A stretch of 64,000 bases of DNA from Lepas anatifera (taxonomy: Eukaryota > Arthropoda > Thecostraca > Lepadidae), in NCBI GenBank assembly GCA_034440635.1, contig JAOTON010000393.1, positions 57,412-121,411 on the forward strand, written 5' to 3'. How positions within the stretch are numbered: the first letter of the stretch is position 1; each line of letters opens with the position of its first letter. A program made the position numbers and the translations under genes. A model generated the notes under the pieces. The model was not told where the DNA came from and did not search any database. It saw only the letters and a list, made by a program, of their open reading frames with translations. Of the stretch, positions 11,331 to 22,623 are shown piece by piece.

Positions 11331-12740
11331 GTGTTGGGGCCTCTCTTATCTCTCTCATAAAACACATCACTTTTACCGGACGTATCACACACATACACAG
11401 TAAGATTCGGACACACGTAAAGAAACAAAACACAACAAACCAAACAAGCAAACCAGTTCCTGACCACCATTTTGATTTTTATTCGTCGCAAGTCGCCACA
11501 GCGCGCAGGCCCCTACCGCACGGCCGCCACCCGGCCGTCCGACTGATATGAATATCTAATAGACAACGCGCCCGCCGCACGAGTAGAGGAGCCGAAACGA
11601 GACAGACTACCCCGCCACCACCGGGCATTCGCGCTGGTCTATAGCATGCGTACATAGCTATGGTATCTGTCTCGCATAGCAGCTACCAGTGCGCCGCCCG
11701 CAGCGACGCTACGGCCGAACGGCGGGGTGAGGTTTCGAGCTGGAAACATACTAGCATGATGTATTACATTTAAGTAAAGGTAGACTGGTGTTGCAATGAT
11801 ATGCAACCTGTTGCAATGGCAAGATATGTTTCTTACCTAGCTGCATGCAAAATTTCATTTCCCTGCAATGCCTCTAACCACCCTAAACCCCGGTGTGAAG
11901 CAAAAATGAACCGATAAAATTACCACTTTGAAATGTGTTTTACGACTTATAGCTCGGACGCCGTAAGAGATAAGTGGGGGGTATGAGTGAGAAAAATGAC
12001 GGCACCGAAGTTTGCTATCCAGCCGTGTTAAGTTCAATACCCTAGCTATCATGTTCTGGAAACCAGGGGGCTGAGAATAAAATGTTTCAAAACTTATAAT
12101 TTATTTTTGCCTATAAAATAAAAAGTTTCCGTCTAAAAGTTTTTATCTCTAAATATATAATAAAGGAGGCTATTCTTTTATTATCTGAAATCGAAACTAA
12201 ATTTTATTAATTAGATCCGAAGATATAAGGGTTTGAATGATATTTTGGGAAATACAGACCTTCACGGAATAGGCCAAAAAGGACCCTCAAATTTCCGTTT
12301 TCATTTTGTTTTTGTGTCTGTGCAGAACTGCACAAACAGGCCTCTAAGTGGATATTTGACTTAGAACCTGAACTGCCGTAGCTTCAGATATTTCGAGCCT
12401 ATAGTTTAGACCATGAGTTTTATGTCAAATTTAGGGTGCAAAGTTTAAAAGTTAATTTAGAGACTTAAATTTAAAACTTTTTGTTTCCAACTTTTTGTGT
12501 GAACTACAAATTTCCCTGTTGTAAAAGGGTGCAAGTTTGAAGAGTCTAGATGAATTAGCAAAAAATAGAAAAATAAAAGTTAAAAATCACATAATGCAAA
12601 ATTCTGGGCAAAATTTTGAAAATTTTGAAAATTGACAACCGTGGTGCTTATTCATTTGGAAGTGCCTTCTATCCACAAAAGTTTTAGATCTCTGATACCA
12701 GCGCTCAGAACAGACAACAACAACAACAACAACAACAACA
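11331..12740. repeat. Remainder of composite unit 2
   Basis: It continues the homology to 5650-7045 after the insertion: a GC-rich part (11510-11740), an AT-rich part, and an AAC microsatellite at about 12712-12740. In place of the H2 hairpin the 71-bp hairpin array follows. Confidence 0.85.
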
Positions 12741-13110
12741 GACAACGACGAGACCGGAAAAACTGTCAGAATAGAAGCCGTTTCTTACTTCGTTCGTCAC
12801 CGGCTTCTGACAACCACGACGAGACCGGAAAAACTGTCAGAATAGAAGCCGTTTCTTACTTCGTTCGTCACCGGCTTCTGACAACCACGACGAGACCGGA
12901 AAAACTGTCAGAATAGAAGCCGTTTCTTACTTCGTTCGTCACCGGCTTCTGACTACTACTACTACTACGGACAACAGAGAACGAAAAACTGTCAGTATAG
13001 AAGCCGTTTCTCACTTCGTTCGTCACCGGCTTCTGACAATGACGAGACCGGAAAAACTGTCAGAATAGAAGCCGTTTCTTACTTCGTTCGTCACCGGCTT
13101 CTGACAACAA
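12741..13110. repeat. 71-bp tandem hairpin repeats
   Basis: There are five copies, with agaccggaaaaactgtcaga starting at 12751, 12822 and 12893 (period 71), then two more after a TAC/AAC spacer. Each contains an imperfect hairpin: GTCAGAATAGAAGCCG pairs with CGGCTTCTGAC across a loop containing cttcgttcgtc. The copies are nearly identical. It is not a CRISPR: there are no unique spacers and the context is eukaryotic. Confidence 0.85.
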
Positions 13111-13117
13111 CAACAAC

Positions 13118-13213
13118 AACAGACCACGACGAGACCCGTCTGAGCGGCCAGAATAGAGCCGCTTGAGAAATCTCAATGCGCTTCGCTCCATGGATTTCGT
13201 CATGCGGCTCTGA
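13118..13213. repeat. Hairpin block H1 (inverted copy)
   Basis: About 96 bases are the exact or near-exact reverse complement of 44841-44937, and similar to 47597-47680. The stem is AGAGCCGC/GCGGCTCT with a loop containing gcgaagcg. The general design matches the 71-bp repeats next to it. Confidence 0.85.
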
Positions 13214-13735
13214 TTGATCTTGAGGGCCCCGGAACATCGGCGTCGAGTTACTCCTGAGAAGAGCGCGAGCATGGGCCTAAGGGTGCCCTTGAGCCTGATC
13301 TAAGCGGGACCCCGAGCTTGGTCTTAGGAGCCCCCGGGCATCAGTATCAAGGGGCTCTGGAGTATTGGTCTGGGGGGAGCAATTATTTTAGGGGCCTCCA
13401 AATGGTAATTTCTGAGGGCCCGCGAAAGTGTGGATGCAGTGATGTAGTCAAGGGGACCCTAGGCGTCCGCAGACCCCCTTGGGCACATCTGAACCACTGC
13501 AAAGGATTCTCTGATCACGGGGCCACCAGAGTCAGTCTCAGGGGCACCTGAAGATTCGTTCTCAGGGCGTCCCGAGTCGGCCTCAAGGCCCCCGCCCTGA
13601 GAGTCGGTCTCAAGGCCCCCGAAAGTAGATTTGGGGGCCCCAGAGGGCTGGTCTCAGGGAGCCCCAAAAGTCGGTATCAGGGGCCCTGGGAGTCTGTCTC
13701 AGGGGAGGGGGCCGAGCTAGTCATACCATGTAAGG
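13214..13735. repeat. GGTCTCAGGGGCCC minisatellite (D1)
   Basis: Short variable-length units (about 20-40 bp) carry ggtctcaggggccccc or gtctcaaggcccc. They are the same as at 25500-27390. Peptides rich in LVSGAP or SQG read from it are artefacts of periodicity. Confidence 0.8.
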
Positions 13736-14029
13736 TATGGGCCATCTTTAATATTGGGTGACATTAGTTTACCAACACTTGGTCGGATCGAAAAAAATCA
13801 AGCTATAAACAAAATAAGAATAAATGCTTAAATAGGCACAACAGTGTTTCCTTCGTGTGAATGTTATAATGTTTAAATACCTTACAAAATATATAGGAGA
13901 TGGGCCCCGGTTACTAAGGGGACCCCCGGTCTGGGGCCCCCCGACGGTAGTCGGACCCCTCCTGGGCCGAATCCTGGCTACGCCACTGTGTTCTGAGACT
14001 CTATATCAGCCACCCTGGGACCACTAAGC

Positions 14030-14560
14030 CTAGCTGGGCCCTGAGTTAGTCTGGATACCCCTGTGCTTAACTGGGGCTCCTGATCTGGTATGGGGGCCTT
14101 GAACTCTTCTAGTGTCGCTGGGATAAGCTGGGGGCCGTGAGCTTGAATGAAGCCCCCTGAGCTGGTATGAAAGGGGACCCTATATCAGCCGATCTGGGCC
14201 CCTGAGCTGAGCTAGCCTGTGCTGAACAAGAGCCCATGAGCTGGTCTGGGGCCCTGAACTGTTCTAGTCATTGAGCTAAGCTGGGATCCGTGAGCTTCAA
14301 CAAGCCCCTTGAACTGTTTTGCGACCCTACATAAGTCGAACTGGGGACCTCCGAGCTGAACCGGGTCCCTAAGCTAATCTGGCACCCTGTGCGAATCTGG
14401 GGCTCCCCTGTGATGAGCTTCTAGGGGTCCTGTGCTTATGTAGGGTCCCATGATAAGCTGGTCCAGAGGATAATGCACTGGTCTGGGCCCTTGAGCTGAC
14501 TGATCTGGGTTCCTGAGCCATGGTCTGGACCTTGGGGCCCTCCGAGATAATTTGGCGTCC
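14030..14560. repeat. GAGCTGGTCTGGGGCCCC minisatellite (D1)
   Basis: Degenerate short repeats are built on ctgagctggtctggggccc and ctgaactgttctag. They match 28390-28960 and 24790-25370. Confidence 0.8.
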
Positions 14561-15262
14561 CCTGGGCGGGATAGGCATAGGAACCGGTGGTCAGGGGGAT
14601 ACTGCCCCCCCTTTGAGGTGAGCCCCCGCAACGAATATACAAATATCAGCAACTGTAATATAGATCAGGAAACCCCAAACGGGCCCGATCGCTTGTCTGG
14701 GAACGTTCAAGTTCGGTAGTACGTTGCCTGCAAGCCCCCTGGAGGAGGAGCGCTTCGTAAAAAAGCCAAGGCACCTACTACCCGAGTGTTTCCAAATGAA
14801 TCCCGAGAACTAGGCCCAATCAAACTCCATCCCATATCAATCCCAACACAAAGTATGAATCGGACATGGACTCCGCACCAAATGCCGAGCAACAGTCGTC
14901 CCTGAGTCATCGAAAGGCGCAACGTCTTTCGATGCCAGGGATATATGGCGTCGCCAACTCTTTCCCTGTTGGAGGGGTTTCTTGGGAGTCAAATTGCTCC
15001 TTGCACAAGGAATCTGCCGTGCCTTAAACCCGGGTTGGTTGCGTGGAAAGCAAGGTTGCTAACCACTGTAACACCATGCTGGACATCAAGTACCTACATT
15101 GCACTTGCAGTCATGCTGGAACTCTGCATTTTAGACATTAAAATGTAGCTAGGTGTATTTATTGTGATCAACATTTACCTAAATCAATCTCTAATGATGG
15201 AAAGAAGGGATCTGTAATAACCTAAATAAATTTTCCTATTTTTGTCATTAAATAAGCAAATA

Positions 15263-16563
15263 GGGAAGAGTGTCCTGATTGCGCACCCCTGCTTAATTGC
15301 GCCACTCGCTATATCTTCCATCCAGCTGATGTCATCCTCACAAGAATATTTTTATCACAATGGGCAGCGCTAGATTTAGCTGTCATAATTTTTTCCTGCC
15401 GGAGAGCTGAATGATGTAATTGTGTGAATTGTTTGAAAAATTATTTTAGCTTCCTTAACATATTTGGTATGAATAAATTATGTGTTCCTGCTCCTCATTA
15501 CTCAGGAACCCTGACTTCGGGAATTTTATCGTATTCATGGAACATTTCGCTTTCTTTTGTGCCATTCGCACTGTTTTTTTGTTTTTTTTATAGCTTTAAA
15601 TATTTGTAGAGCCATTTTTGGATCCAATGAGCACAAGTACTATTTGCGCCCCCGGCGGCCGCCCCGAATGCGCCAGGCTGGCGCATTGCGGAGCAATTAT
15701 TGATGCATTACGATCATTTGCGCTCACACTTGAGTTTATGTATGTGAGTGCACAGTTGCATTACAAAGACCCGGATGAACATTACCTTGAAAATTCCTAG
15801 AACGAGGTAAAATATTTGGCAAAAGACAGTAGGATGACAATAGTACAGCTCCAATAAGATCAAATCCGTGGGAGGCCAATCAGCCGAGGTACCATTAGGA
15901 ACATTTATACCATAGGATATCTACAAAAACGGTTGAGACATAAATCAAAGCCCAGTGGTGTTGAAATTGACCATTATCTGCCAAATTATTATTTTTATTT
16001 TAGATCTAAATTCACACTGAAAGAATAGATACAGTAATAATCGGAGCTTTCGACTTCAAGTCATCTTCAGCAATTCAATGACTTAAAGTCGAAAGCTCCG
16101 ATTATTACTGTATCTATTCTTTCACTGTGAATTTAGATCTAAAATAAAAATAATAATTTGGCAGATAATGGTCAATTTCAACACCACTGAGCTCATAATA
16201 ACAATGCTGCTGCCAACTGTTCTCCGCATACTTAGTTCATAAATCAAAGCCCATGCGACGAGAGGCACACATAAATTCCAACAATACGCTTTTACCTGCA
16301 TAACATCGTAGCGAAACAACAACGACGCAATTAGGAGCATATGGTGGCGCTTTTAGGGCAAGGGTGTCCTTGTTGCGCCTTTTGTAGCCTTCCGGGGAAA
16401 AAATTATTACAAATTTTACAAGTCGCGCAACGACCTACAAAGGACAAAAACTTCCGGAGAAATGATCATTTATGACGTTTACAAAAAACCAACATTGTAG
16501 GTCGCACACTCTCTTAGCAATTTAGTGTTTTCCTTAAGGTGGCGCAAAATGGGCACTCTCCCC
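15263..16563. mobile_element. 1.3-kb TIR element with TA duplication inserted in D1
   Basis: D2 provides the empty site (29594-29612), so the limits are clear. The ends are imperfect inverted repeats: GGGAAGAGTGTCC-TGATTGCGC on the left and GGGGAGAGTGCCC-ATTTTGCGCC read from the right. TA flanks both ends (15261-15262, 16564-16565), as in Tc1/mariner-like elements. It encodes no recognisable transposase, so it is non-autonomous, and it carries a further insertion at 15955-16237. Confidence 0.75.
15939..16253. mobile_element. Foldback insertion with 16-bp target-site duplication
   Basis: The 16-bp sequence cataaatcaaagccca occurs at 15939-15954 and 16238-16253 and brackets 283 bp. The insert is mostly a long hairpin: 15953-16064 pairs with 16078-16189 (112 bp, about two mismatches, 13-base loop), followed by a 48-base tail. 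A long TSD suggests target-primed retroposition or another staggered-break insertion. A transcript would form a long double-stranded RNA. Confidence 0.8.
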
Positions 16564-17136
16564 TACAAGTTGATTAGGCATAGCGAAGTGAGGCTATGTG
16601 GTATCAAATCAGTGTCTAGTTTTCTAAACGGTTTTTAATTTTGTAAAAATTATCGTTGCTTAGGGGCCCCGCGCCGGGGGTGCACGTGTAATTCTACCTA
16701 GGACTAGGCGTGTATTCTTTGTGTAATATGTTTTACTGTTAATATACGTGTATGGATCAAAATGTGATAAAAAGGGCCTAAACATCTGTAAATATGAAAA
16801 AACGCGCTCGTGGTAAAAAATTATTGAAATCCTCCAAAAGGGCTTAACAATGTATTTCGTATTTGAAAAGGGTCTTGGTAAAAAACCAAAAAATGTTTTT
16901 TTGCGTTTCACTATGATTTATTAGATCATAATAGGTACAACTTGAAATCATAGGGCACAATTTAATTTCTTAATCTTCCATATATTGACATCCTAGTGTG
17001 CATGCGTGTCTTATTGACACCAAACGAGCTAACTAAATTTTTTATCATTATAGGCCCTCGTGGACTGGGGCCCCCTTGAGGTGGGCCCCCTCTAAGGTTG
17101 CCCCCCCCCACTTTTCAAACCGTTCCTACGCCCCTG

Positions 17137-18660
17137 CCGTCAGCCTATCTTGATAAAGAACCACCAGTTTTCCACAAGTTCGCACCAAAAACGGTATAAA
17201 AAGATTGCACCAATCTCCACCAAAAAGTAAATCTGACACAAAATAACACAACTCGATCCCTTCCACATTATTACCATCGCCATCCGGGCTGGAACACTAT
17301 TTCTGTTTGTTTTGTTGTATTTTAGGGGCTTGCGCTTAGAAGGTATCTGAAGCGCCGTGCTTGTCTACATTAGAACAATCATTTATAAAAATATTTTTCA
17401 CTAAAATTTACCAGAATAGTAAGTTTATTTCAGTGAAACTATTTCAATACTCTTGAAGATATATTTTAAAAATTTCACGGATTTAAAAAATAAGCACAAA
17501 GTGTGTGGTGCATTTGTTTTGTCCCTGAGAAGTCATGTTACTGAGAATCGGCCACTTTTTGCGCAGTTGTTTCATATATGACACTTTTCTGGCTTTGCAA
17601 AGCTTTTCAAGCTGTTCTCAAGCCCGCGGAATTTGGCGCATCTGAAGTCCATCATAATTTGGATATTCTGTTATTGTGTTCTGTGTTTCTGTACATTTTT
17701 TAGTGTGGTGGGAGGGAAGTGTAAAGTAAAGGTATCTTGGGAGGGAACTGCTGTTATGTTCAAAGCTTATAAAAGAAGTTGTATTTCATAGAGGCCAGGG
17801 AAGTATCTCCACAAGGAAATGCAACACATGATGTCAAGTGTATTCATGTTTTGGTGCAATTTCAAAGGTTCCTTCTAAGGCTGACTGCTCTCCCCAGTAT
17901 CTCCCCACAACTGACTAACTTATGTTTTAAAGTACTTCGATCAAAAAACATGTTTTTTTGTGCCTATTCCCTTGCCTATACTAGCCGTTCCTGAGTGGAT
18001 TTTGCATCTTTTGGGCAATGAAAGAGCAAGATGAAGCTGTGGAAGGGTCAAACTTATCAACATTTGTTCTTGCATCTAGAGTTAGCAGGCCAATTTGACA
18101 ATTATGGGCTCCCAATAGATAGTTTGTACCTGGCATTCACTTCACCATTTTTCACAGAGGACATGGGAATGGCTCCATAGATGACATTTTCTTTTTACCT
18201 GAAGCAGAAAGCTTCTGGAAAGAATGTTCTAGCTAGAGCTAGGTGTTAGTATCAATATGTCAGCAGCAAATTGGTTAAATGACTTCCTTTGAAATGGTAT
18301 ACTGACAATATGGAAGTAACAAATAGGCTATCACAATTTATATTTTGTTCACTCATATATGACTTAAAAGATTTTGAAGTCATTAGGATATTCATAAGAT
18401 GACAGTACAGCATGGATGTGTGCAACTGTAGGCATTTTCAATATTTGATTATTAATATCGATACAGGTTTAAGTAACTTGCTTTTGACCCTGGCATGAGT
18501 AACAGATAGAAAAATGGAGCTTCATGCTTTTACATTCCTGATGTATGTCTTAAAGTCCATGTCTCAAAATTAATTGTAAATGCATTTTCAAAAGCTGCAG
18601 GTGCATGAATAAGATTATGTTTTAGTGGAAAAAACTAGGTCTGTACTGAAAAGGGCTTAT
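17137..18660. other. Unassigned AT-rich interval
   Basis: I see no gene, RNA gene or clear repeat boundary. The small ORF at 17779-17994 has no recognisable motif or codon signal. Confidence 0.5.
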
Positions 18661-18850
18661 TAAACTTACAGAAAATTGACTAAAGTCCCATTTCAGTCGA
18701 AGCCCGGAATGAGCCTGGGTGAAGCCCGTCATCAGCCCGGCATTGGCCTAAATCAGGCCTTTAGGCCCGGTCCAAGCCCGCGGGCCTGTGCCGGGCTTTT
18801 GCCCCGGGCCCTCGGGCCTGGAAAGTCCCACCTCTACCCTAGACCAACTT
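18661..18850. repeat. GCCCGG-rich low-complexity block
   Basis: The block has dense repeats of gcccgg, gggcct and cgggcctg (18700-18825) in otherwise AT-rich DNA. It is probably a fragment of a GC-rich element end. No gene. Confidence 0.5.
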
Positions 18851-19015
18851 CGATTATTTTATTTAGTCTGGTTAATAATGCAAAACAATTACGACATGAT
18901 CGTTTGTATTGAAGGTAATTGCCAGGACTTATATGTACCTGAAAATTCATCAAATAATTTAGGTTTCATCCCTTTTATGCACATTTTATCTTATTTTTAG
19001 TACTGTCACATAATA

Positions 19016-19545
19016 TTAACACTCACCCCGGTGGGCCTCCGAGTCACCTTCGCCCTGGTAGGGGGAGGGGTGTTCAAACACCCCGTTCTTACCCCCCCCC
19101 GCCGTCGATCTCGACTCATATGTGGGATGGCGAAAAAACGCAACTTCTGGTGGGTGGCTCGTAAAATTGATCAGGAAACTGCACCAGCTACTTTTGGGCT
19201 CAGGCAAATATTTAGGTCATGACAGGTCCAAGAACAGATCAAAGAAGAATTTCTGGGCTCTATTTCTTGACAGAGTTGAGTTAGAATCAACGTTTAGGCA
19301 CCATTCACTTCCTCTTGTTACAGCGAATCAAATTATTAATAATATCACTATGATAGATCAAAATTTCAAAAATTGTCTGACCTAAAGTCAGGTCAAAGTC
19401 ACATCATCAAAGTCATCCGACCTACATTGAGAGAAATTTTTATTCCTATGTGCTCTATCTAATGCGGAATCACGGTGTGCTCGAGCATAAAATGATGTCA
19501 CGAAACCTTATTAAAGGAACATTTGAGCATGCTTGCTCTCATTAC
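19016..19545. mobile_element. Diverged TTAA-family relic
   Basis: The left terminus TTAACACTCACCCCGGTGGG at 19016-19035 resembles TTAACACGCGCATTGACGGG of the 9636 element and the inverted right end at 58480-58499. The body contains aggtcatgacaggtcc and related GGTCA motifs. Positions 19420-19545 are the reverse complement of 56699-56820. The right end is not identified. Confidence 0.6.
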
Positions 19546-20045
19546 CCTAGTAACACAGCAACATTGTGACAATGTTGTGGAAATGTTACGTATATATTGT
19601 GACAACATTGTCCAAAAATGTTGCCAGAATATTTTTGTGGACACGGGACAATGCTGTAACTATGTTGTCAGGACAACATTACGGGAAGTCAAATGTCGGT
19701 ATAATTCCTGTGTTTAATACAAAATCCCTAGAAAAGCATGTTTTTATGGTATTATTGTTACGGAAGAGTTTCCAAATAATCCTATATCTCCTTTTCCAAA
19801 CAAATTATTCCTTGCCATAATGCCTTGTTGTGGTAGCAATGTTGCAGAAATATTGCAACAATGTTATTTGGGCCATTATTGTTTGAAAAATATTGCTACA
19901 AAATTGTTGCAATATTATCTCAATGTTGTTAAAATATTGTGGCAATATTGTTTATGTTGTTGTGACAATGTTGTTAAAACATTGCCTCGACTTTGCTACA
20001 ATACATTACATAAATACATACATTTATTTTCCGACATTGCACAAA
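19546..20045. repeat. ACAATGTTG/CAACATTGT-rich sequence
   Basis: Many degenerate copies of the near-palindromic words acaatgttg, caacattg and gcaatattg lie within about 450 bp, without a fixed period. Apparent ORFs here are compositional. A similar but weaker word pattern lies at 31310-31430. Confidence 0.6.
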
Positions 20046-20311
20046 CAAGTAAATCAAGATGAATCCCCGATTGGCGTAAAAGCGCCAAGGCACTTAAGTC
20101 ACGACGCCGCTCGGGTAGCACTGAGCACGACAACGATGCCGCCGCCAGTCAGACGTCCCCGCCCACGCCACCACACACGGTACCACGCCCGGCCGGGCAC
20201 CGGTAGCCAGGTCATCCACGCAGCGGCCCACCAGCTCAGCGGCGCTCGGTCTCACCGCGGAACCTTCCACTAGTTTTTATGTTTCTGAAAACCTCTTGGG
20301 CCACAGCTTGG

Positions 20312-22520
20312 TCAACGCCGGGTAGGAGAGAGTGCCCGAAGATGAGAGTCTATTTTTAATTTTCTGTGGATAGTTCGGAATGGAATATTCAATAGTGCTG
20401 TAATATTATTCATCATAGTCTCCCTCTGTGGGGCGAATTTCGGGAAATCGAGAAGAAAGTGTGCGGTTTCCTCGCAAGAGTGACCGCAGTCGCAGCACGG
20501 AGATTCCAAGGCTTGAATTATGAACAAATGGCCGTTTAATTTGGACATAGCCACCCTCAGGCGGGTTAAGAGAGAATTATCTATTTTTGAGCCGAAGGTA
20601 AAGTACTTTGGAGGGTTGTTTTGGCTGTAATACCGCTCAAGGTGATGGTTGAATGTAGTCTCGGATTGGATTTCTAAGAGATGTCCTGGCAGCTTATTTA
20701 ATAATTTCATTGTGCTAGGCAGAAATGAAAACTTGTAGTTAGAAGTTCTAAATGGTATTTGAGTTCTATTCCTAGCATTTCGTAAAGTACGGTTAATAGT
20801 GTTGTCCCTGGTTGCTGGTAAAATTTTCTTTATGTAGTTTGGTGTTGCTACTCGGTTTAGCCGGCTAAAGAACTTTAATTTGTGTAACTCGCGTCTAGAT
20901 TTTAGAGAGGACCACCCAAGCTCCCGTCGTAAATTTTCTGTCGGAGTCCTGGGTAGAGTCGAAGTCACAAGTCTGGCCGCCCGGTTTTGGAGTCTCTCGA
21001 GTCGTTGTGCGTCGTCAACTGTCAGTCCGTCGTATATTATGTCAGCGTAATCGAAATGAGGCAGCACGTACGTCTTATAAATCTGAGCTAGGATGTCTCA
21101 GGACAAGAAGGGGGCAATTGGATAAAGCGGGCTTATGGTAATTATAACTTTTCACAGTATAATTCACATGCTCGTGAAATCTTAAGTCAGTTGATAAATG
21201 TTTGTGTTTGTTTTCTACGGGTATTGGTTGAGCATTGAAAGAGTTTCGGAAATACTTTATCTTTACGGTATGAGAATGACTGCTGGACAGTTTTGGAAGC
21301 GTTAAATTTAATAAGCCAGTCGTTCCCGTATGTTTGAATTTTATTGACATCGTGCTGAAGGGATTGCTGAACAGCATGAATGTTCTCTGGTGTGTGATGT
21401 GCAACCAGGCAGACATCATCGGCAAAAATAACATTGCGTGCTGAGTTCTACCTGATAAGTCGTTCAAGTACAATAATGCAAGCAGGGGGCCCAGGACCGA
21501 ACCTTGTGGACAGCTTCCTTCGAGGGAAAGGAGCGGGGATTTGGCATCGTTGACCTGGACTGTCTGTTGTCTATCTGTCAGGTATGATCGTAACCAGGGT
21601 AAAAGGTCAGTCAGTCCGAATTCGTGTTCGCATTTGTATAGAAGTCCTTGGTGCCAAATTTTCTCGAAATAGCGGGATATGTCGAAGTAGAGCACTGTTA
21701 CGTCTCGTCCATTGTCTAATGATTCGTAAAGTTGGTGAGTGATGTAAAATAATTGAAGATGTGTCACATGCCCCGGTCTATACCCGCTTTGTCTTTCAGT
21801 CAAAAGGTGATGTTCAGTTATATGCCTGTACACTCGCCGGAATATGATTTTCTCGAAAACTTTTGATAAAGAACATAATAAGCTGATAGGTCTGTATCCT
21901 TCGACTTCTGCCGCACTGCCTTTGTTTTTGAAATTGGTTTTACATTCGCTGTTTTCCAAATTGTTGGGAATTTTCCCTCCTGGAGGGATTTGTTAAAAAA
22001 GCCTGGAAAGAGGATCGCCAATTATTAGAGCCACAAGCTTAATTAATTTGACAGGAATTTCGTCCGGGCCAGTACTCTTGTTCTGGTTTAGTCCATTAAG
22101 CATTTTCAGAACTTCTCTTTCTGTTATTCTATCTATCTGAAACTGAGGAGTATTATCGCTCTGGATATCCGGAACTCCGTGATATTCGCTGTTGGGTAGA
22201 TGTGTTTGGGCAGCAAAGTACCGGTTGAAAAGTTCAGCTTTACTTCTGTCGTCGGTAACTAATGTACGGTTGTTGTCCTGGAGAGGGGGAATTTGGGCTG
22301 TTTTCGATCTACCAGTCATTCTTTTAAGGATTGTGTGGTACCTATGAGGCTCATGTCGTTTTTGTAATAAAGTTTCCGCTTCTTTGGATAAATAGCTACT
22401 CTTGAGGTGTTTTATCATTTTTGTTACCTCGTTTCTACAAGACCTCCATCTTTCCCAGTCGCACAAATTGTTTTCTCCTAGTTTTAGTTTTGCCTGTCTA
22501 CCCTTGGCAATTTTAAACAA
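20312..22520 (-). pseudogene. LINE reverse transcriptase, frameshifted
   Basis: The 22520-21993 frame carries the pre-RT region and STGPDEIPVKLIK. The 21959-21075 frame carries RPISLLCSLSKVFEKII, the motif A region VLYFDISRYFEKIWH and the SCPQGSVLGPLL block. The catalytic FADD box is in another frame at 21415-21426, so a frameshift lies just upstream of it. The 21067-20312 frame carries the thumb/C-terminal LINE signature and a Cys-rich CCDCGHSCEETAHFL motif. The enzyme would copy the element RNA; at least three frameshifts make it a pseudogene. Confidence 0.85.
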
Positions 22521-22623
22521 CCTATCTCTTTTCCTTATGAGTTTTTTCAGTGCTTTCGTTACCCGTGACTTATCGGAAGTGCGAGGTGATACAAATTTTC
22601 TAGGGATACAGCCTAGAGCTGCC

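Larger units (their letters stand above)
13214..17136. mobile_element. Truncated composite hAT-like element D1
   Basis: It is homologous to 26372-30062 (D2). It contains the right end of the nested element (CCTGGCTACGCCACTG, ends 13988) followed by the same TGTTCTGA as in D2, the GAGCT-rich minisatellite (14030-14560) and the right terminus ending ACGCCCCTG at 17136. The flank differs from D2 (CCGTCAGC, not CACCAATG). The left side is lost, and an about 1.2-kb internal stretch of D2 (26890-28110) is absent. A 1.3-kb element is inserted at 15263-16563. No transposase ORF was found. Confidence 0.8.

Noticed and set aside
12741..13110. Regularly spaced 71-bp repeats resembling a CRISPR array
   Set aside because: The units are contiguous and nearly identical over their whole length, without unique spacers, and the window is clearly eukaryotic.
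16034..16080. Hammerhead ribozyme core on the minus strand (CTGAAGA … GTCGAAA)
   Set aside because: The core words are present, but I could not find a compatible short stem III and cleavage triplet; the match sits in the loop region of a large palindrome.
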